Source: Pseudomonas baltica
GTDB taxonomy: Bacteria > Pseudomonadota > Gammaproteobacteria > Pseudomonadales > Pseudomonadaceae
Direction of reading: 5' to 3'
DNA: 64,000 bases
Assembly (NCBI RefSeq): GCF_031880315.1
Contig: NZ_CP134771.1
Coordinates: 3,312,501-3,376,500, forward strand
Under the pieces are notes generated by a model. It did no database searches. It was not told where the DNA came from and saw only the letters and a list, made by a program, of their open reading frames with translations. The stretch's first letter is position 1. The number at the start of each line of letters is the position of its first letter. Made by a program: the position numbers and the translations under genes. Positions 1 through 10,129 of the stretch are shown here, piece by piece.

Positions 1-767
1 ATGAAGTCGCCATCGGCTGTAGGAAAATCCTGATAGGGCACGATATTGGGGTGAGCATTGCCCAGCCGTCGAGGGGCGGCCCCCGTGGTCATGTAATTCA
101 TCGCCTGATTCGCCAGGCAGGCCACCTGCACATCCAGCAGGGCCATGTCGATGTGCTGCCCCACGCCCTGCAGATCCCGATGGGCGAGGGCGGCGAGCAC
201 CGCGACAGCCGAGTACAAACCGGTAAGGATATCGGTCAGCGCGACACCCACCTTGACCGGACCGGCGCCTTCCTCCGCTTCGGATCGACCGGTCAGGCTC
301 ATCAGGCCACCGAGCCCCTGAATCATGAAGTCGTAACCCGCCCGCGTCGCATACGGCCCCGTCTGACCAAAGCCCGTGATCGAACAATAAATAAGCCGCG
401 GATTGATTGCCTTGAGCGCCGCATAATCGAGCCCATAGGCCGCCAGCCCACCGACCTTGAAGTTCTCGATCACGATATCCGACTGCGCCACCAGCTCACG
501 CACCAACTGCTGACCCTCGGGCCGCGTGAAATCGATGGTCACCGACTGCTTGTTGCGATTGGCCGACAGGTAATAAGCCGCCTCGCTGGTATCGCTGCCC
601 CCGGCGTCCTTGAGGAAGGGCGGCCCCCAGGCGCGGGTATCATCACCCTTGCCTGGTCGCTCCACCTTGATGACATCGGCGCCCAGGTCGGCGAGGATTT
701 GCCCGGCCCACGGCCCCGCCAGTACCCGGGACAAATCCAGCACCCGCACATGCGATAGCGCGCCCAT
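1..767 (-). CDS. gcdG: CoA transferase family III (glutarate CoA-transferase-like), C-terminus outside window
   Basis: Class III (CaiB/BaiF, formyl-CoA-transferase fold) CoA transferase. Reading from the ATG at 767, 255 residues are in the window and the rest lies beyond base 1. The N-terminus has the family pattern VRVLDLSRVLAGPWA (residues 7-21), then LGADVIKVERP near 29-38. The catalytic Asp is probably D179 in ALTDILTG, which aligns with the active-site Asp of formyl-CoA transferase. It starts 14 bp after the gcdH stop on the same strand, so the two form an operon. Next to gcdH the likely job is making glutaryl-CoA from glutarate with succinyl-CoA as donor, in lysine degradation. The family is clear; the substrate is inferred from context. 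Confidence 0.88.
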   Translation of the reverse strand, partial: MGALSHVRVLDLSRVLAGPWAGQILADLGADVIKVERPGKGDDTRAWGPPFLKDAGGSDTSEAAYYLSANRNKQSVTIDFTRPEGQQLVRELVAQSDIVIENFKVGGLAAYGLDYAALKAINPRLIYCSITGFGQTGPYATRAGYDFMIQGLGGLMSLTGRSEAEEGAGPVKVGVALTDILTGLYSAVAVLAALAHRDLQGVGQHIDMALLDVQVACLANQAMNYMTTGAAPRRLGNAHPNIVPYQDFPTADGDF

Positions 768-781
768 GACGTGCCCCTCTA

Positions 782-1963
782 TTAATAGAACGCCTGCAAG
801 CCGGTTTGCGCACGCCCGAGAATCAACGCATGGACGTCATGGGTGCCCTCGTAGGTATTGACCACCTCAAGGTTGACCAAGTGGCGGGCCACACCGAATT
901 CGTCGCTGATCCCGTTGCCGCCGAGCATGTCCCGCGCCATACGGGCGATCTCCAGCGACTTGCCGCAGGAGTTGCGCTTCATGATCGAGGTGATCTCCAC
1001 GGCGGCCGTGCCTTCATCCTTCATGCGCCCCAGCCGCAGGCAGCCTTGCAAGGCCAGGGTGATCTCGGTCTGCATGTCGGCGAGTTTCTTCTGGATCAGT
1101 TGGGTGGCCGCCAACGGCCGCCCGAATTGCTTGCGATCAAGGGTGTATTGGCGCGCCGTGTGCCAGCAGAACTCGGCCGCACCCAGCGCGCCCCACGAAA
1201 TCCCGTAACGGGCGGAGTTGAGGCAGGTAAAAGGCCCTTTGAGGCCACGCACATCCGGGAAGATGTTTTCCTCAGGGACAAACACATTGTCCATGACGAT
1301 CTCGCCAGTGATCGAGGCGCGCAAGCCCACCTTGCCATGGATCGCAGGCGCACTCAGGCCTGCCCAGCCTTTCTCCAGCACAAAGCCGCGGATATCACCC
1401 GCATCATCCTTGGCCCAGACCACGAACACATCGGCGATCGGGCTGTTGGTAATCCACATCTTGGCGCCGCTCAGGCGATAACCGCCATCGACCTTGCGCG
1501 CCCGACTGACCATATTGCCGGGATCGGAGCCGTGGTCGGGCTCGGTCAAGCCAAAGCAACCAATCCATTCGCCCGAAGCCAGCCTGGGAAGGTACTTCTG
1601 TTTTTGCGCCTCGGTGCCAAACTCGTTGATCGGCACCATCACCAGGGAGGACTGCACACTCATCATCGAGCGGTAGCCGGAGTCCACTCGCTCCACCTCA
1701 CGGGCAATCAGGCCATAGCACACATAGTTGAGGCCGCTGCCACCGTATTGCTCAGGGATAGTCGCCCCCAACAGACCGACCTCGCCCATCTCGCGAAAGA
1801 TCGCCGGGTCGGTCTTCTCGTGCCGAAAGGCTTCGAGGACGCGCGGCGCCAGCTTGTCCTTGGCGAACTGCTCGGCACTGCTCTGCACCATGCGCTCTTC
1901 ATCGCTGAGCTGTTGGTCAAGCAGCAGCGGGTCGATCCAGTTGAAGCTTGCCTTGCCAGCCAT
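782..1963 (-). CDS. gcdH: Glutaryl-CoA dehydrogenase
   Basis: FAD-dependent acyl-CoA dehydrogenase of 393 residues, full length for GcdH. It oxidises and decarboxylates glutaryl-CoA to crotonyl-CoA in the lysine/tryptophan/glutarate pathway. The motif [11 protein letters not shown] (97-107) carries the Arg (R98) typical of glutaryl-CoA dehydrogenases that binds the distal carboxylate. [12 protein letters not shown] and MWITNS are flavin-site motifs. The C-terminal [10 protein letters not shown] holds the catalytic base E372. The cofactor is probably re-oxidised by ETF. It is the first gene of a minus-strand pair with the CoA transferase, divergent from the LysR gene at 2116, so their shared 150-bp spacer probably holds the regulator's operator. 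Confidence 0.95.
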   Translation of the reverse strand: MAGKASFNWIDPLLLDQQLSDEERMVQSSAEQFAKDKLAPRVLEAFRHEKTDPAIFREMGEVGLLGATIPEQYGGSGLNYVCYGLIAREVERVDSGYRSMMSVQSSLVMVPINEFGTEAQKQKYLPRLASGEWIGCFGLTEPDHGSDPGNMVSRARKVDGGYRLSGAKMWITNSPIADVFVVWAKDDAGDIRGFVLEKGWAGLSAPAIHGKVGLRASITGEIVMDNVFVPEENIFPDVRGLKGPFTCLNSARYGISWGALGAAEFCWHTARQYTLDRKQFGRPLAATQLIQKKLADMQTEITLALQGCLRLGRMKDEGTAAVEITSIMKRNSCGKSLEIARMARDMLGGNGISDEFGVARHLVNLEVVNTYEGTHDVHALILGRAQTGLQAFY

Positions 1964-2115
1964 GTACGCATCCTCGATCAGTTGGAATCATGCGTCGAGC
2001 CTAGGCGGGGCGGGCGCAACGAGCAAACGAGGAATCCGCATGGCGTTGTGCTAATTTCTCACTCCATAAAGCCAATAAAGCCGAATCAGCCAACGCTGTA
2101 GTGAGGTATAGGTAC

Positions 2116-3021
2116 ATGCGCCGCAAAATCCCCAGCACCACGGCACTGGTGTGCTTCGAAGCCGCCGCACGCCACGAGAGCTTCACCAAGGCCTCGCTGG
2201 AACTGTCCTCGACTCAGGGAGCGGTGTGCCGCCAGATCGCCAGCCTTGAGGAATTCCTCAACGTCGAACTGTTCCGCCGTTCGCGCAGGGGCGTCAAGCT
2301 GACCGAGGCAGGGCTGTCCTATAGCCGCCGCGTCGCTACGCAACTGGATGCCGTCGAGCGCGATACCCTCTCGGTGATGGGCCAGCAGGGTAGCAATGTC
2401 ATCGAAGTCGCCGTGGTGCCGACCTTCGGCACTCAATGGCTGTTGCCACGTTTGAAGCACTTTCAGGCGCTGCACCCGGATATCACCGTCAACCTCACCA
2501 ACCGCACGCGACCATTTCTGTTCGCCGATACCGATTTCGATGCGGCCATCTATTTTGGCGATGGCGAGTGGTCCGGCACCCAGGCCTACGCGCTGATGAT
2601 GGAAGCTCCCGTGCCGGTATGCAGCCCGGCCACCATCGCCAATCAGCCGAGCCTCGACGCCGAGACCCTGGCGCGCATGCCGCTGCTGCAGCAAAGCACG
2701 CGCCCTTATGCCTGGCGCCAGTGGTTCGGCTCGCTGGGCATGAATGTGTCGCGCGACATGACTGGTCCGCGCTATGAGCTGTTCTCGATGCTGGCCCAGG
2801 CCGCCATGCATGACATGGGCGTGGCGCTGATCCCACCGTTCCTGATCCGCCGCGAACTGGAGGAGGGCAGGCTTACAGTGTGCAATGCCCATGCATTGAC
2901 CAGCACCAAGGCTTATCACTTGATGATTCCCGAACGAAAAGTCGAATCTGCTTCGCTAAAGGCATTCCAGAACTGGCTGACCACCGAAGCACGCGGTTAC
3001 ACCGCGCAGAATCAGGGCTAA
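2116..3021 (+). CDS. gcdR: LysR-family regulator of the glutarate genes
   Basis: LysR-type regulator of about 301 residues. The winged helix-turn-helix covers roughly residues 4-63 (STTALVCFEAAARHESFTKA, TQGAVCRQIASLEEFL, LFRRSRRGVKLTEAG). A periplasmic-binding-protein-like effector domain follows from about residue 90. I chose the ATG at 2116 because GAGGT ends 9 bp upstream; an in-frame GTG at 2101 would put that ribosome site inside the gene. It is divergent from gcdH, the usual arrangement for a LysR activator and its target. The name GcdR follows from this context; the effector is probably glutarate or a derivative, which the sequence does not show. Confidence 0.88.
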   Translation: MRRKIPSTTALVCFEAAARHESFTKASLELSSTQGAVCRQIASLEEFLNVELFRRSRRGVKLTEAGLSYSRRVATQLDAVERDTLSVMGQQGSNVIEVAVVPTFGTQWLLPRLKHFQALHPDITVNLTNRTRPFLFADTDFDAAIYFGDGEWSGTQAYALMMEAPVPVCSPATIANQPSLDAETLARMPLLQQSTRPYAWRQWFGSLGMNVSRDMTGPRYELFSMLAQAAMHDMGVALIPPFLIRRELEEGRLTVCNAHALTSTKAYHLMIPERKVESASLKAFQNWLTTEARGYTAQNQG

Positions 3022-3448
3022 TCCAGGTAGTGGCATGCAGAAATCACCTACAGATATAACTATTTGACGCCATTACGACATCTGTACTCCAACAAACTCG
3101 AACTGGCGCTCAGCCCTTATATCCCGTGGCCTGCAGGGAATCAAACCGCGACTTTCTGCCGCACTGAAGGTAAAGCTGCAAAAATATTCACCCCCGCTCG
3201 AAATTGGCTGAACCCCCCACAATTAAAGGATTAAACCCTCTTAGGTGCGTCAATGCACCACAGGAAAATATGTAGTAATAATCTATCCCCCTTACATATG
3301 CTGTTGAAAGCGCCTCGGTAACCCCTGCAAAATGCCGCGCCCCGCCCACTTGCGGCGGGTTGGTGCTGATCCGCCGCCCCAGTTGCCACCTTGCTGTCTC
3401 ATAACAAAAGTAGCGCTGGGTACTCTAAAAAGATCACGGAGAAACGAC
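3022..3448. other. Intergenic region between gcdR and pntAA, no gene seen
   Basis: This 427-bp spacer has no open frame with coding character. It must hold the pnt promoter and leader. A 7-bp inverted repeat (GCGGCGG at 3352-3358 with CCGCCGC at 3371-3377) could fold in the leader but has no T-run, so it is not a clear terminator. GGAG at 3438-3441 is the ribosome site for pntAA. I see no riboswitch. Confidence 0.6.
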
Positions 3449-4570
<1,122 letters not shown>

Positions 4571-4581
4571 GGATAACAATA

Positions 4582-4908
4582 ATGGAAGACATGCTGATTT
4601 CTCACGGCGTCTACAACCTGATCATCTTCGTGCTGGCGATCTACGTCGGCTACCACGTGGTCTGGAACGTCACCCCTGCGCTGCACACGCCACTGATGGC
4701 GGTGACCAACGCGATTTCCGCGATCGTCATCGTCGGTGCCATGCTCGCAGCCGCCCTGACCGTCACGCCACTGGGCAAGACCATGGGCACCCTGGCCGTG
4801 GCCCTGGCCGCGGTCAACGTGTTCGGCGGCTTCCTGGTGACGCGCCGCATGCTGGAAATGTTCAAGAAGAAAGCTCCTAAAGTGAAGGACGAGGCTGCCA
4901 AACCATGA
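4582..4908 (+). CDS. pntAB: NAD(P) transhydrogenase subunit alpha, part 2 (membrane)
   Basis: Small membrane subunit of the transhydrogenase, 108 residues. Three to four hydrophobic segments are visible, for example [18 protein letters not shown] and [17 protein letters not shown]. The family element [14 protein letters not shown] matches the C-terminal membrane domain of single-chain PntA. The start ATG at 4582 follows AGGATAA. It overlaps pntB by 4 bp (ATGA), so the two are translationally coupled. The charged tail ([14 protein letters not shown]) is cytoplasmic. Confidence 0.95.
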   Translation: MEDMLISHGVYNLIIFVLAIYVGYHVVWNVTPALHTPLMAVTNAISAIVIVGAMLAAALTVTPLGKTMGTLAVALAAVNVFGGFLVTRRMLEMFKKKAPKVKDEAAKP

Positions 4909-6338
4909 GCATGAACCTGGTAACCATCCTTTACCTGATCGCCTCGATCTGCTTCATCCAGGCCCTTAAAGGCTTGTCGCACCCGACCACGTCGCGCCGC
5001 GGCAACCTGTTCGGCATGCTGGGCATGACCTTGGCAGTGCTGACCACGGTCGGCTTGATCTACAAGCTGGGCAGCGAGATCGCCACCGCCGGCATCGGCT
5101 ACGTCATCGTCGGCCTGCTGGTCGGCGGTACCGTGGGCTCGATCATGGCCAAGCGCGTCGAAATGACCAAGATGCCCGAGCTGGTGGCGTTCATGCACAG
5201 CATGATCGGCCTGGCCGCGGTATTCATCGCCATTGCGGCGGTGGTCGAACCGCAGTCCCTGGGCATCGTGGCGCAGCTGGGCGATGCCATCCCTACCGGT
5301 AACCGCCTGGAACTGTTCCTTGGCGCGGCCATTGGCGCGATCACCTTCTCGGGTTCGGTCATCGCTTTCGGCAAGCTGTCCGGCAAGTACAAGTTCCGTC
5401 TGTTCCAGGGCGCACCGGTACAGTTTCCCGGCCAGCACAAGCTGAACCTGGTGATCGGCCTCGGCGCGCTGTTCTTCGGCCTGACCTTCATGTTCACCGG
5501 CAGCTACCTGGCCTTCAGCATCATGTTGGCTTTGGCTTTCGTGCTGGGCGTGCTGCTGATCATCCCGATCGGTGGTGCCGACATGCCGGTAGTGGTCTCG
5601 ATGCTCAACAGCTACTCGGGCTGGGCGGCGGCCGGTATCGGCTTCTCGCTGAACAACTCGATGCTGATCATCGCCGGCTCCCTGGTGGGCTCATCGGGCG
5701 CGATTCTGTCGTACATCATGTGCAAGGCCATGAACCGCTCGTTCTTCAATGTGATCGGCGGTGGTTTCGGCGCTGTGGCAGATGCAGGTCCTGCCGGCGC
5801 CAAGGAAGCACGACCGGTGAAATCCGGTTCGGCTGACGACGCCGCCTTTCTGCTGACCAACGCCGACACGGTGATCATCGTGCCGGGTTACGGCCTGGCC
5901 GTGGCCCGCGCCCAGCACGCCCTGAAGGAACTGACCGAGAAGCTGACCCACGCCGGTGTGACCGTGAAGTACGCGATCCACCCGGTGGCGGGGCGCATGC
6001 CTGGCCATATGAACGTCCTGCTGGCCGAGGCCGAAGTGCCTTACGACCAGGTGTTCGAGATGGACGACATCAACACCGAGTTCGGCCAGGCCGACGTGGT
6101 GCTGGTACTGGGCGCCAACGACGTGGTCAACCCGGCCGCGAAGAACGATCCCAAGTCGCCGATCGCCGGCATGCCGATCCTGGAAGCCTTCAAGGCCAAG
6201 ACCATCATCGTCAACAAGCGCTCGATGGCCAGCGGCTATGCCGGCCTGGACAACGAACTGTTCTACCTGGACAAGACCATGATGGTGTTCGGTGACGCTA
6301 AAAAGGTCATCGAGGATATGGTCAAGGCTGTCGAATAG
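4905..6338 (+). CDS. pntB: NAD(P) transhydrogenase subunit beta
   Basis: Beta subunit of 477 residues. Residues 1-270 form the proton-channel membrane domain with about eight hydrophobic helices. The C-terminal third is the NADP(H)-binding domain III with VPGYGLAVA at 327-335 and [18 protein letters not shown] after it. [10 protein letters not shown] is the other nucleotide-site element. It is the last gene of the pnt operon; a hairpin terminator lies about 120 bp downstream beyond a REP element. The complex makes NADPH from NADH using the proton gradient. Confidence 0.96.
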   Translation: MSMNLVTILYLIASICFIQALKGLSHPTTSRRGNLFGMLGMTLAVLTTVGLIYKLGSEIATAGIGYVIVGLLVGGTVGSIMAKRVEMTKMPELVAFMHSMIGLAAVFIAIAAVVEPQSLGIVAQLGDAIPTGNRLELFLGAAIGAITFSGSVIAFGKLSGKYKFRLFQGAPVQFPGQHKLNLVIGLGALFFGLTFMFTGSYLAFSIMLALAFVLGVLLIIPIGGADMPVVVSMLNSYSGWAAAGIGFSLNNSMLIIAGSLVGSSGAILSYIMCKAMNRSFFNVIGGGFGAVADAGPAGAKEARPVKSGSADDAAFLLTNADTVIIVPGYGLAVARAQHALKELTEKLTHAGVTVKYAIHPVAGRMPGHMNVLLAEAEVPYDQVFEMDDINTEFGQADVVLVLGANDVVNPAAKNDPKSPIAGMPILEAFKAKTIIVNKRSMASGYAGLDNELFYLDKTMMVFGDAKKVIEDMVKAVE

Positions 6339-6353
6339 TAGCGTCGCTGTTCT

Positions 6354-6437
6354 TCCTGCAGGATTAGGCTTGCCCGCGAAAAAGTTGATGCAGTGCACCT
6401 GCTGACGCTTTCGCGAGCAAGCTTTGCTCCTACAGGG
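6354..6437. repeat. REP element pair
   Basis: Two facing copies of the Pseudomonas REP core, GGCTTGCCCGCGAA and TTCGCGAGCAAGCTTTGCTCC, form a large imperfect inverted repeat between CCTGCAGG and CTACAGGG. It lies after pntB, a typical site for these elements. Confidence 0.75.
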
Positions 6438-6456
6438 ACACGACTCCGACACAGAT

Positions 6457-6484
6457 AAAACCCGGCTTCTATGGCCGGGTTCTT
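6457..6484 (+). terminator. Rho-independent terminator after the pnt operon
   Basis: Stem AACCCGGC / GCCGGGTT (6459-6466 with 6474-6481) with a short TTCTATG loop, followed by CTTA. It is placed to end pntB transcription before the CoA-transferase gene. Confidence 0.65.
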
Positions 6485-6615
6485 ACATCCCCGGCAACGG
6501 TGTTTTACCGCAAACCCCTGCAATAGAGCCCCCACCTTCGACCATGGTCGCGGCGCCACACAGTGCGGCTTTCAATAGACTGCGCTCTTTGCCCCGTGAA
6601 CCCGAGATAATAATC

Positions 6616-8109
6616 ATGCACCGTGATCGTATCCGCCTGGACTCCTTGCACAGCAAGGTGATGACTGCGGCACAAGCTGCTGCTCTTATAGAAGATGGCA
6701 TGACCGTCGGCATGAGCGGCTTCACCCGCGCCGGTGAAGCCAAGGCCGTGCCTACCGCGCTGGCCGAGCGCGCCCGCGTGACACCGCTGAAGATCAGCCT
6801 GATGACCGGCGCCAGCCTGGGCAACGACCTCGACAAGCAGCTCACCGAGGCCAGCGTATTGGCCCGGCGCATGCCGTTCCAGGTCGACAGCACCTTGCGC
6901 AAGGCCATCAACGACGGCACCGTGATGTTTATCGACCAGCACCTGTCGGACACCGTCGAGCAGTTGCGCAATCGGCAGATCAAGGCCGTCGACCTGGCAG
7001 TGATCGAATGCGTCGCCATCACTGAAGAGGGCCATCTGGTGCTCAGCACCTCAGTGGGCAACTCCGCCAGTTTCGCCATCCTCGCCAAGCAGGTGATCAT
7101 CGAGATCAACCTGTCGCAGCCGCTGGAGCTCGAAGGCCTGCACGACATCTATATCCCCAGCTATCGCCCGACGCGCCTGCCCATCCCGGTGCTCAACGCT
7201 GACACGCGCATCGGCAACATCGCCGTACAGATCGACCCGGCGAAAATCGTCGGCATCGTCATCAGCAACCAGCCTGACTCCCCGTCCACGGTGCTACCAC
7301 CGGACGACGAGACCAAGGCCATCGCCAGCCACCTGGTGGAATTCTTCAAGAACGAAGTCCGTGAAAACCGCCTGACCAACAGCCTGATGCCGTTGCAGGC
7401 CGGGATCGGCACCATCGCCAACGCGGTGATGCACGGCCTGATCGACTCGCCGTTCACCGACATGACCATGTATTCCGAAGTGCTGCAGGACTCCACCTTC
7501 GATCTGTTCGACGCGGGCAAGCTGGCCTTCGCCTCAGGCAGCTCCATGACCCTGTCGGCACGCAAGCACGAAGAAGTGTTCGCCGACTTCAACCGGTACA
7601 AGTCACGCCTGGTGCTGCGCCCGCAGGAGATCTCCAACCATCCGGAGGTGATCCGCCGCCTGGGGATCATTGGTATCAACACGGCGCTGGAGTTCGATCT
7701 GTACGGCAACGTCAACTCCACCCATGTGTGCGGTACGCGGATGATGAACGGCATCGGCGGTTCGGGGGATTTTGCGCGCAATGCGCACCTGGCGATCTTC
7801 GTCACCAAGTCGATCGCCAAGGGCGGCGCCATCTCCAGTGTGGTGCCCATGGTCAGCCACGTCGACCACACCGAGCACGACGTCGATATCCTCGTCACCG
7901 AGCAGGGTCTGGCCGATCTGCGTGGCTTGGCGCCACGGGAACGCGCACGTGTGATCATCGACAACTGTGTGCACCCGGACTTCCGCCAGCCGCTCAACGA
8001 TTACTTCAGCAAGGCCTGCGAGGTGGGCGGCCATACCCCGCATATCCTGCGTGATGCACTCGCCTGGCACATCAATCTGGAGGAGACCGGGCAGATGCTG
8101 GCAAGCTGA
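6616..8109 (+). CDS. Acetyl-CoA hydrolase/transferase family protein (succinate CoA-transferase type)
   Basis: Class I CoA transferase of 497 residues, similar in length to AarC/ScpC succinyl-CoA:acetate CoA-transferases. The likely catalytic Glu is E288 in MYSEVLQD, at the place of the active-site Glu of AarC. GNSASFAILAKQVIIEIN and the C-terminal GGSGDFARNAHLAI with TEQGLADLRG are family signatures. The ATG at 6616 starts the recognisable protein (MHRDRIRLDSLHSKVM); earlier in-frame codons run through the terminator and are not coding. Reaction: CoA transfer between acetate and succinate, or acetyl-CoA hydrolysis. Which one is not visible, though transferase is more likely for this length. 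Confidence 0.9.
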   Translation: MHRDRIRLDSLHSKVMTAAQAAALIEDGMTVGMSGFTRAGEAKAVPTALAERARVTPLKISLMTGASLGNDLDKQLTEASVLARRMPFQVDSTLRKAINDGTVMFIDQHLSDTVEQLRNRQIKAVDLAVIECVAITEEGHLVLSTSVGNSASFAILAKQVIIEINLSQPLELEGLHDIYIPSYRPTRLPIPVLNADTRIGNIAVQIDPAKIVGIVISNQPDSPSTVLPPDDETKAIASHLVEFFKNEVRENRLTNSLMPLQAGIGTIANAVMHGLIDSPFTDMTMYSEVLQDSTFDLFDAGKLAFASGSSMTLSARKHEEVFADFNRYKSRLVLRPQEISNHPEVIRRLGIIGINTALEFDLYGNVNSTHVCGTRMMNGIGGSGDFARNAHLAIFVTKSIAKGGAISSVVPMVSHVDHTEHDVDILVTEQGLADLRGLAPRERARVIIDNCVHPDFRQPLNDYFSKACEVGGHTPHILRDALAWHINLEETGQMLAS

Positions 8110-8119
8110 TCGAACAGTT

Positions 8120-8160
8120 GGCGGACTGATTGTGCCCATCTGTATCAGTCCGCCGGTTTC
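8120..8160 (+). terminator. Hairpin after the CoA-transferase gene
   Basis: Perfect 11-bp inverted repeat GGCGGACTGAT (8120-8130) / ATCAGTCCGCC (8144-8154) with a 13-base loop, then GGTTTC. It starts 10 bp after the stop. The T-run is weak, so termination strength is uncertain. Confidence 0.55.
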
Positions 8161-8180
8161 GGACCTGCCAATATTCAAAA

Positions 8181-8346
8181 ACTGTACTACTGTGCCTATG
8201 TTTTATCCCTGTTTGTCGATAAAAAAACAGTCAAATTCACTTGCATGGCACTTTTTCAGTGCAGACCAATACAGTTGCTTCATTTTCGATCAAAACAGTC
8301 TCGTTAAACAGTTAACTGAGCTCTCACAATACAGTTGAACTGTGCC
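8181..8346. promoter_or_regulatory. Cluster of ACTGTAC/ACAGTT repeats upstream of the DUF1127 gene
   Basis: The 319-bp spacer before the DUF1127 gene is AT-rich and carries repeated half-sites. They are a tandem ACTGTACT-ACTGTGCC (8181-8196), single ACAGT sites at 8227, 8271 and 8295, the palindrome CAGTTAACTG (8309-8318) and the palindrome ACAGTTGAACTGT (8331-8343), which runs into GTGCC. The pattern looks like a multi-site operator. Similar words recur at 8801-8980 before the DUF2388 genes. The regulator is not encoded beside it. Confidence 0.5.
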
Positions 8347-8428
8347 TTGGGAGAAAGCCTGCGCAGGAGGATCATTACTCCCAGACAAACCACTGACTGA
8401 TCCCGCCACAAGCGGAAGGATGTACACC

Positions 8429-8644
8429 ATGGAACGCACCGTAAGTTCCGACCTGCTCTTCAAATCCAGCACTGCAAACGCTTCGACTTCTGCACCGTTG
8501 CGCGTACTCGCCAACCTCATGCTGTGGCAACGCCGTATCGCCAGCCGCCATCAATTGGCCCGTCTGGATGCCCGCCTGCTGGCCGATGCCGGTATCAGCG
8601 AAGCACAACGTTCCGAAGAGCTGAGCAAGCCTTTCTGGCGTTAA
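8429..8644 (+). CDS. DUF1127 domain small protein
   Basis: Protein of 71 residues with the DUF1127 domain in its C-terminal half: LMLWQRRIASRHQLARLDARLLADAGIS. The start at 8429 is set by AAGGA at 8416-8420, eight bases upstream. DUF1127 proteins are short, Arg-rich and often stress- or phosphate-linked; some related ones bind RNA. No catalytic residue is visible. The gene stands alone between a repeat-rich promoter and a strong terminator, so it is probably monocistronic and heavily controlled. The precise role is unknown. Confidence 0.85.
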   Translation: MERTVSSDLLFKSSTANASTSAPLRVLANLMLWQRRIASRHQLARLDARLLADAGISEAQRSEELSKPFWR

Positions 8645-8697
8645 GCAACACCCGCTGGCCCAGGACTGCGCGTCCCTACCCAGCACCCCAAATTCCG

Positions 8698-8734
8698 AAA
8701 AACCGCCGCAGGCAACTGCAGGCGGTTTTTTTTC
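8698..8734 (+). terminator. Rho-independent terminator of the DUF1127 gene
   Basis: AAACCGCC / GGCGGTTT arms (from 8699 and ending at 8729) around an inner GCAGGCAACTGCA loop, followed by eight Ts. It is a classic strong terminator 55 bp after the stop. Confidence 0.85.
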
Positions 8735-8797
8735 GCCTGCTGAAAAAAAGCGTTTCGCATGAAAGCCCTGCGGTCCGGACTGCTGACTTGCTAACGA

Positions 8798-8980
8798 CAA
8801 GTACAGTTTTAATTATCCAAAAATACTACAAGTACAATTATGTGCTTCAATAGCTGTGCCACCGCAGCTCACTTCCAATGGATTGGCCGAACAGGCCAAG
8901 CGTTTCCAGTACGATTAGAGGCGTCACAGCAGTCTGTACTGGTATTGCCATGCCGCAACGGCTCTAATAGGACTGTGCCA
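8798..8980. promoter_or_regulatory. Repeat-rich promoter region of the first DUF2388 gene
   Basis: No gene lies in the 386 bp between 8645 and 9030. Beyond the terminator there are two ACAAGTACA words (8798-8806 and 8828-8836, 30 bp apart), GTACAGTTTT (8801-8810), AGCTGTGCCA (8852-8861), TCTGTACTGG (8933-8942) and GACTGTGCCA (8971-8980). These resemble the half-sites before the DUF1127 gene, suggesting one regulator acts on both. A promoter is inferred, not shown. Confidence 0.45.
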
Positions 8981-9030
8981 GAGCTGCCCAGCAGTTCGCT
9001 CTCATATCGCCATCATCCAGGAGAACCACC

Positions 9031-9348
9031 ATGTTCCGTTCCCGACTGCTCGGCGCTGCCCTGCTGCTGGCCCTGCCCCTGGCGGCCAGCGCGTCCAGCT
9101 TTGTCGTTACCACCGACTCCATCGTGCGCGGCCTCAAAGCGTCGTCCGATACCACCACGGACCTGTCTTCTTCGTTGCGCGACAAGAAGATCGTCCGCGA
9201 AGCCCGCGAAGACGCCGCCAGCTTTGTCGCCTCCCAAGGTGATATCCGTGGTGTGCGCCTGGAAAGCGCCCTGGCGTATATCCGTACTGAACAGCCACAG
9301 TTGCGAGCCACCGATGCGCAATTGGCGCAGGCTATTCTGGCGATCTGA
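9031..9348 (+). CDS. DUF2388 secreted protein, paralogue 1
   Basis: Exported protein of 105 residues. A signal peptide (FRSRLLGAALLLALPLAASA) is followed by an approximately 84-residue mature part with no Cys. The DUF2388 core reads DTTTD..SLRDKKIVREAREDAASF, then GDIRGVRLESALAYIR and LAQAILAI at the end. CCAGGAGAACC provides a good ribosome site. It is the first of three tandem paralogues (9031, 9482, 9809), followed by a large envelope protein. The family's function is not known. The conserved charged helix and LAQAIL tail suggest a small helical periplasmic protein. Confidence 0.85.
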   Translation: MFRSRLLGAALLLALPLAASASSFVVTTDSIVRGLKASSDTTTDLSSSLRDKKIVREAREDAASFVASQGDIRGVRLESALAYIRTEQPQLRATDAQLAQAILAI

Positions 9349-9481
9349 TTGCTTCGCTGGTGGACTTCGGTTGATTCGACCGACGTCCCCAGATGAATGT
9401 TTTGCCATATACCGCCAGGCACTGGCCCTCAAACACCGCCTTACGCTAGCCTGTATCGACTTCCACTACATACCGAGACTC

Positions 9482-9775
9482 ATGCGTTATCTGCTCCCGC
9501 TGTGCCTGCTCTGTGCCTGGACCTCCTCGGCCATGGCCTTCGACACCACGACCCAGGGTGTGGTCATGACCGGCTATGTCACCAGCCAGGTCACCACGGC
9601 GCCCTTCGATCGCAAGATCGTCCTGCATGCCCGCGACGATGCGGCCGCATTTGTCGCCACCAATGGCGCGATGCGCGGAGTACAATTGGAGTCGGCCCTG
9701 GACTACCTGCGCACACGAAGTGCAAAACTTCATGCGAGTGATCTTGAACTGGCGCAGGCAATTCTCGTCCAATAG
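9482..9775 (+). CDS. DUF2388 secreted protein, paralogue 2
   Basis: Exported protein of 97 residues starting at the ATG at 9482, with signal peptide RYLLPLCLLCAWTSSAMA. The core is more divergent than in its neighbours: the DTTT block is shifted to SQVTTAPFDRKIVLHARDDA, then MRGVQLESALDYLR and LAQAILVQ. A much longer open frame runs in from 8840 but its upstream part is not protein-like. The ribosome site is weak. The 133-bp gap before it leaves room for its own promoter. Function unknown. Confidence 0.8.
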   Translation: MRYLLPLCLLCAWTSSAMAFDTTTQGVVMTGYVTSQVTTAPFDRKIVLHARDDAAAFVATNGAMRGVQLESALDYLRTRSAKLHASDLELAQAILVQ

Positions 9776-9808
9776 CCACTTTCTTAAATCTGTATCCGGA
9801 GCACCTCA

Positions 9809-10129
9809 ATGCGTAACTCGCTGATCGCCGTCACTCTTGGCCTGCTGTGCGTGGCCGACATGGCCCAAGCGCACACTCTCGTCGCCACCAGCAACATCAT
9901 CGTCAATGCTTCGCGGCGCAGTGTTAACTTCACCTCCGATACCACCACCTCGATCCGCGACTCGAAAATCGTCCGCGAAGCCAAGGACGATGCCGCCAGC
10001 TACGTGGGCAGCAATGGTGACATCCGTGGCGCCCAGCTCGAAGCCGCCTTTGTGGCCGTGCGCAACGCCGTGCCCGAAGCCCGCAACGCCAGCGACCAGG
10101 ACCTCGCAGAAGCCATCCTCGCGCTGTGA
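9809..10129 (+). CDS. DUF2388 secreted protein, paralogue 3
   Basis: Exported protein of 106 residues with signal peptide RNSLIAVTLGLLCVADMAQA. The core DTTTSIRDSKIVREAKDDAA and GDIRGAQLEAAFVAVR matches paralogue 1 closely. CCGGAG lies just upstream. Its stop overlaps the GTG start of the next gene by 4 bp (GTGA), so it is translationally coupled to the DUF4105 protein. That coupling suggests the small proteins and the large one work together. Confidence 0.85.
   Translation: MRNSLIAVTLGLLCVADMAQAHTLVATSNIIVNASRRSVNFTSDTTTSIRDSKIVREAKDDAASYVGSNGDIRGAQLEAAFVAVRNAVPEARNASDQDLAEAILAL

Noticed and set aside
8244..8262. TGGCAC...TGCA as a sigma-54 promoter before the DUF1127 gene
   Set aside because: The GG and GC elements are twelve bases apart instead of ten.
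8840..9775. A single 311-residue protein spanning the first two DUF2388 genes
   Set aside because: Only the last 97 codons look like protein; upstream it crosses the first DUF2388 gene in another frame.
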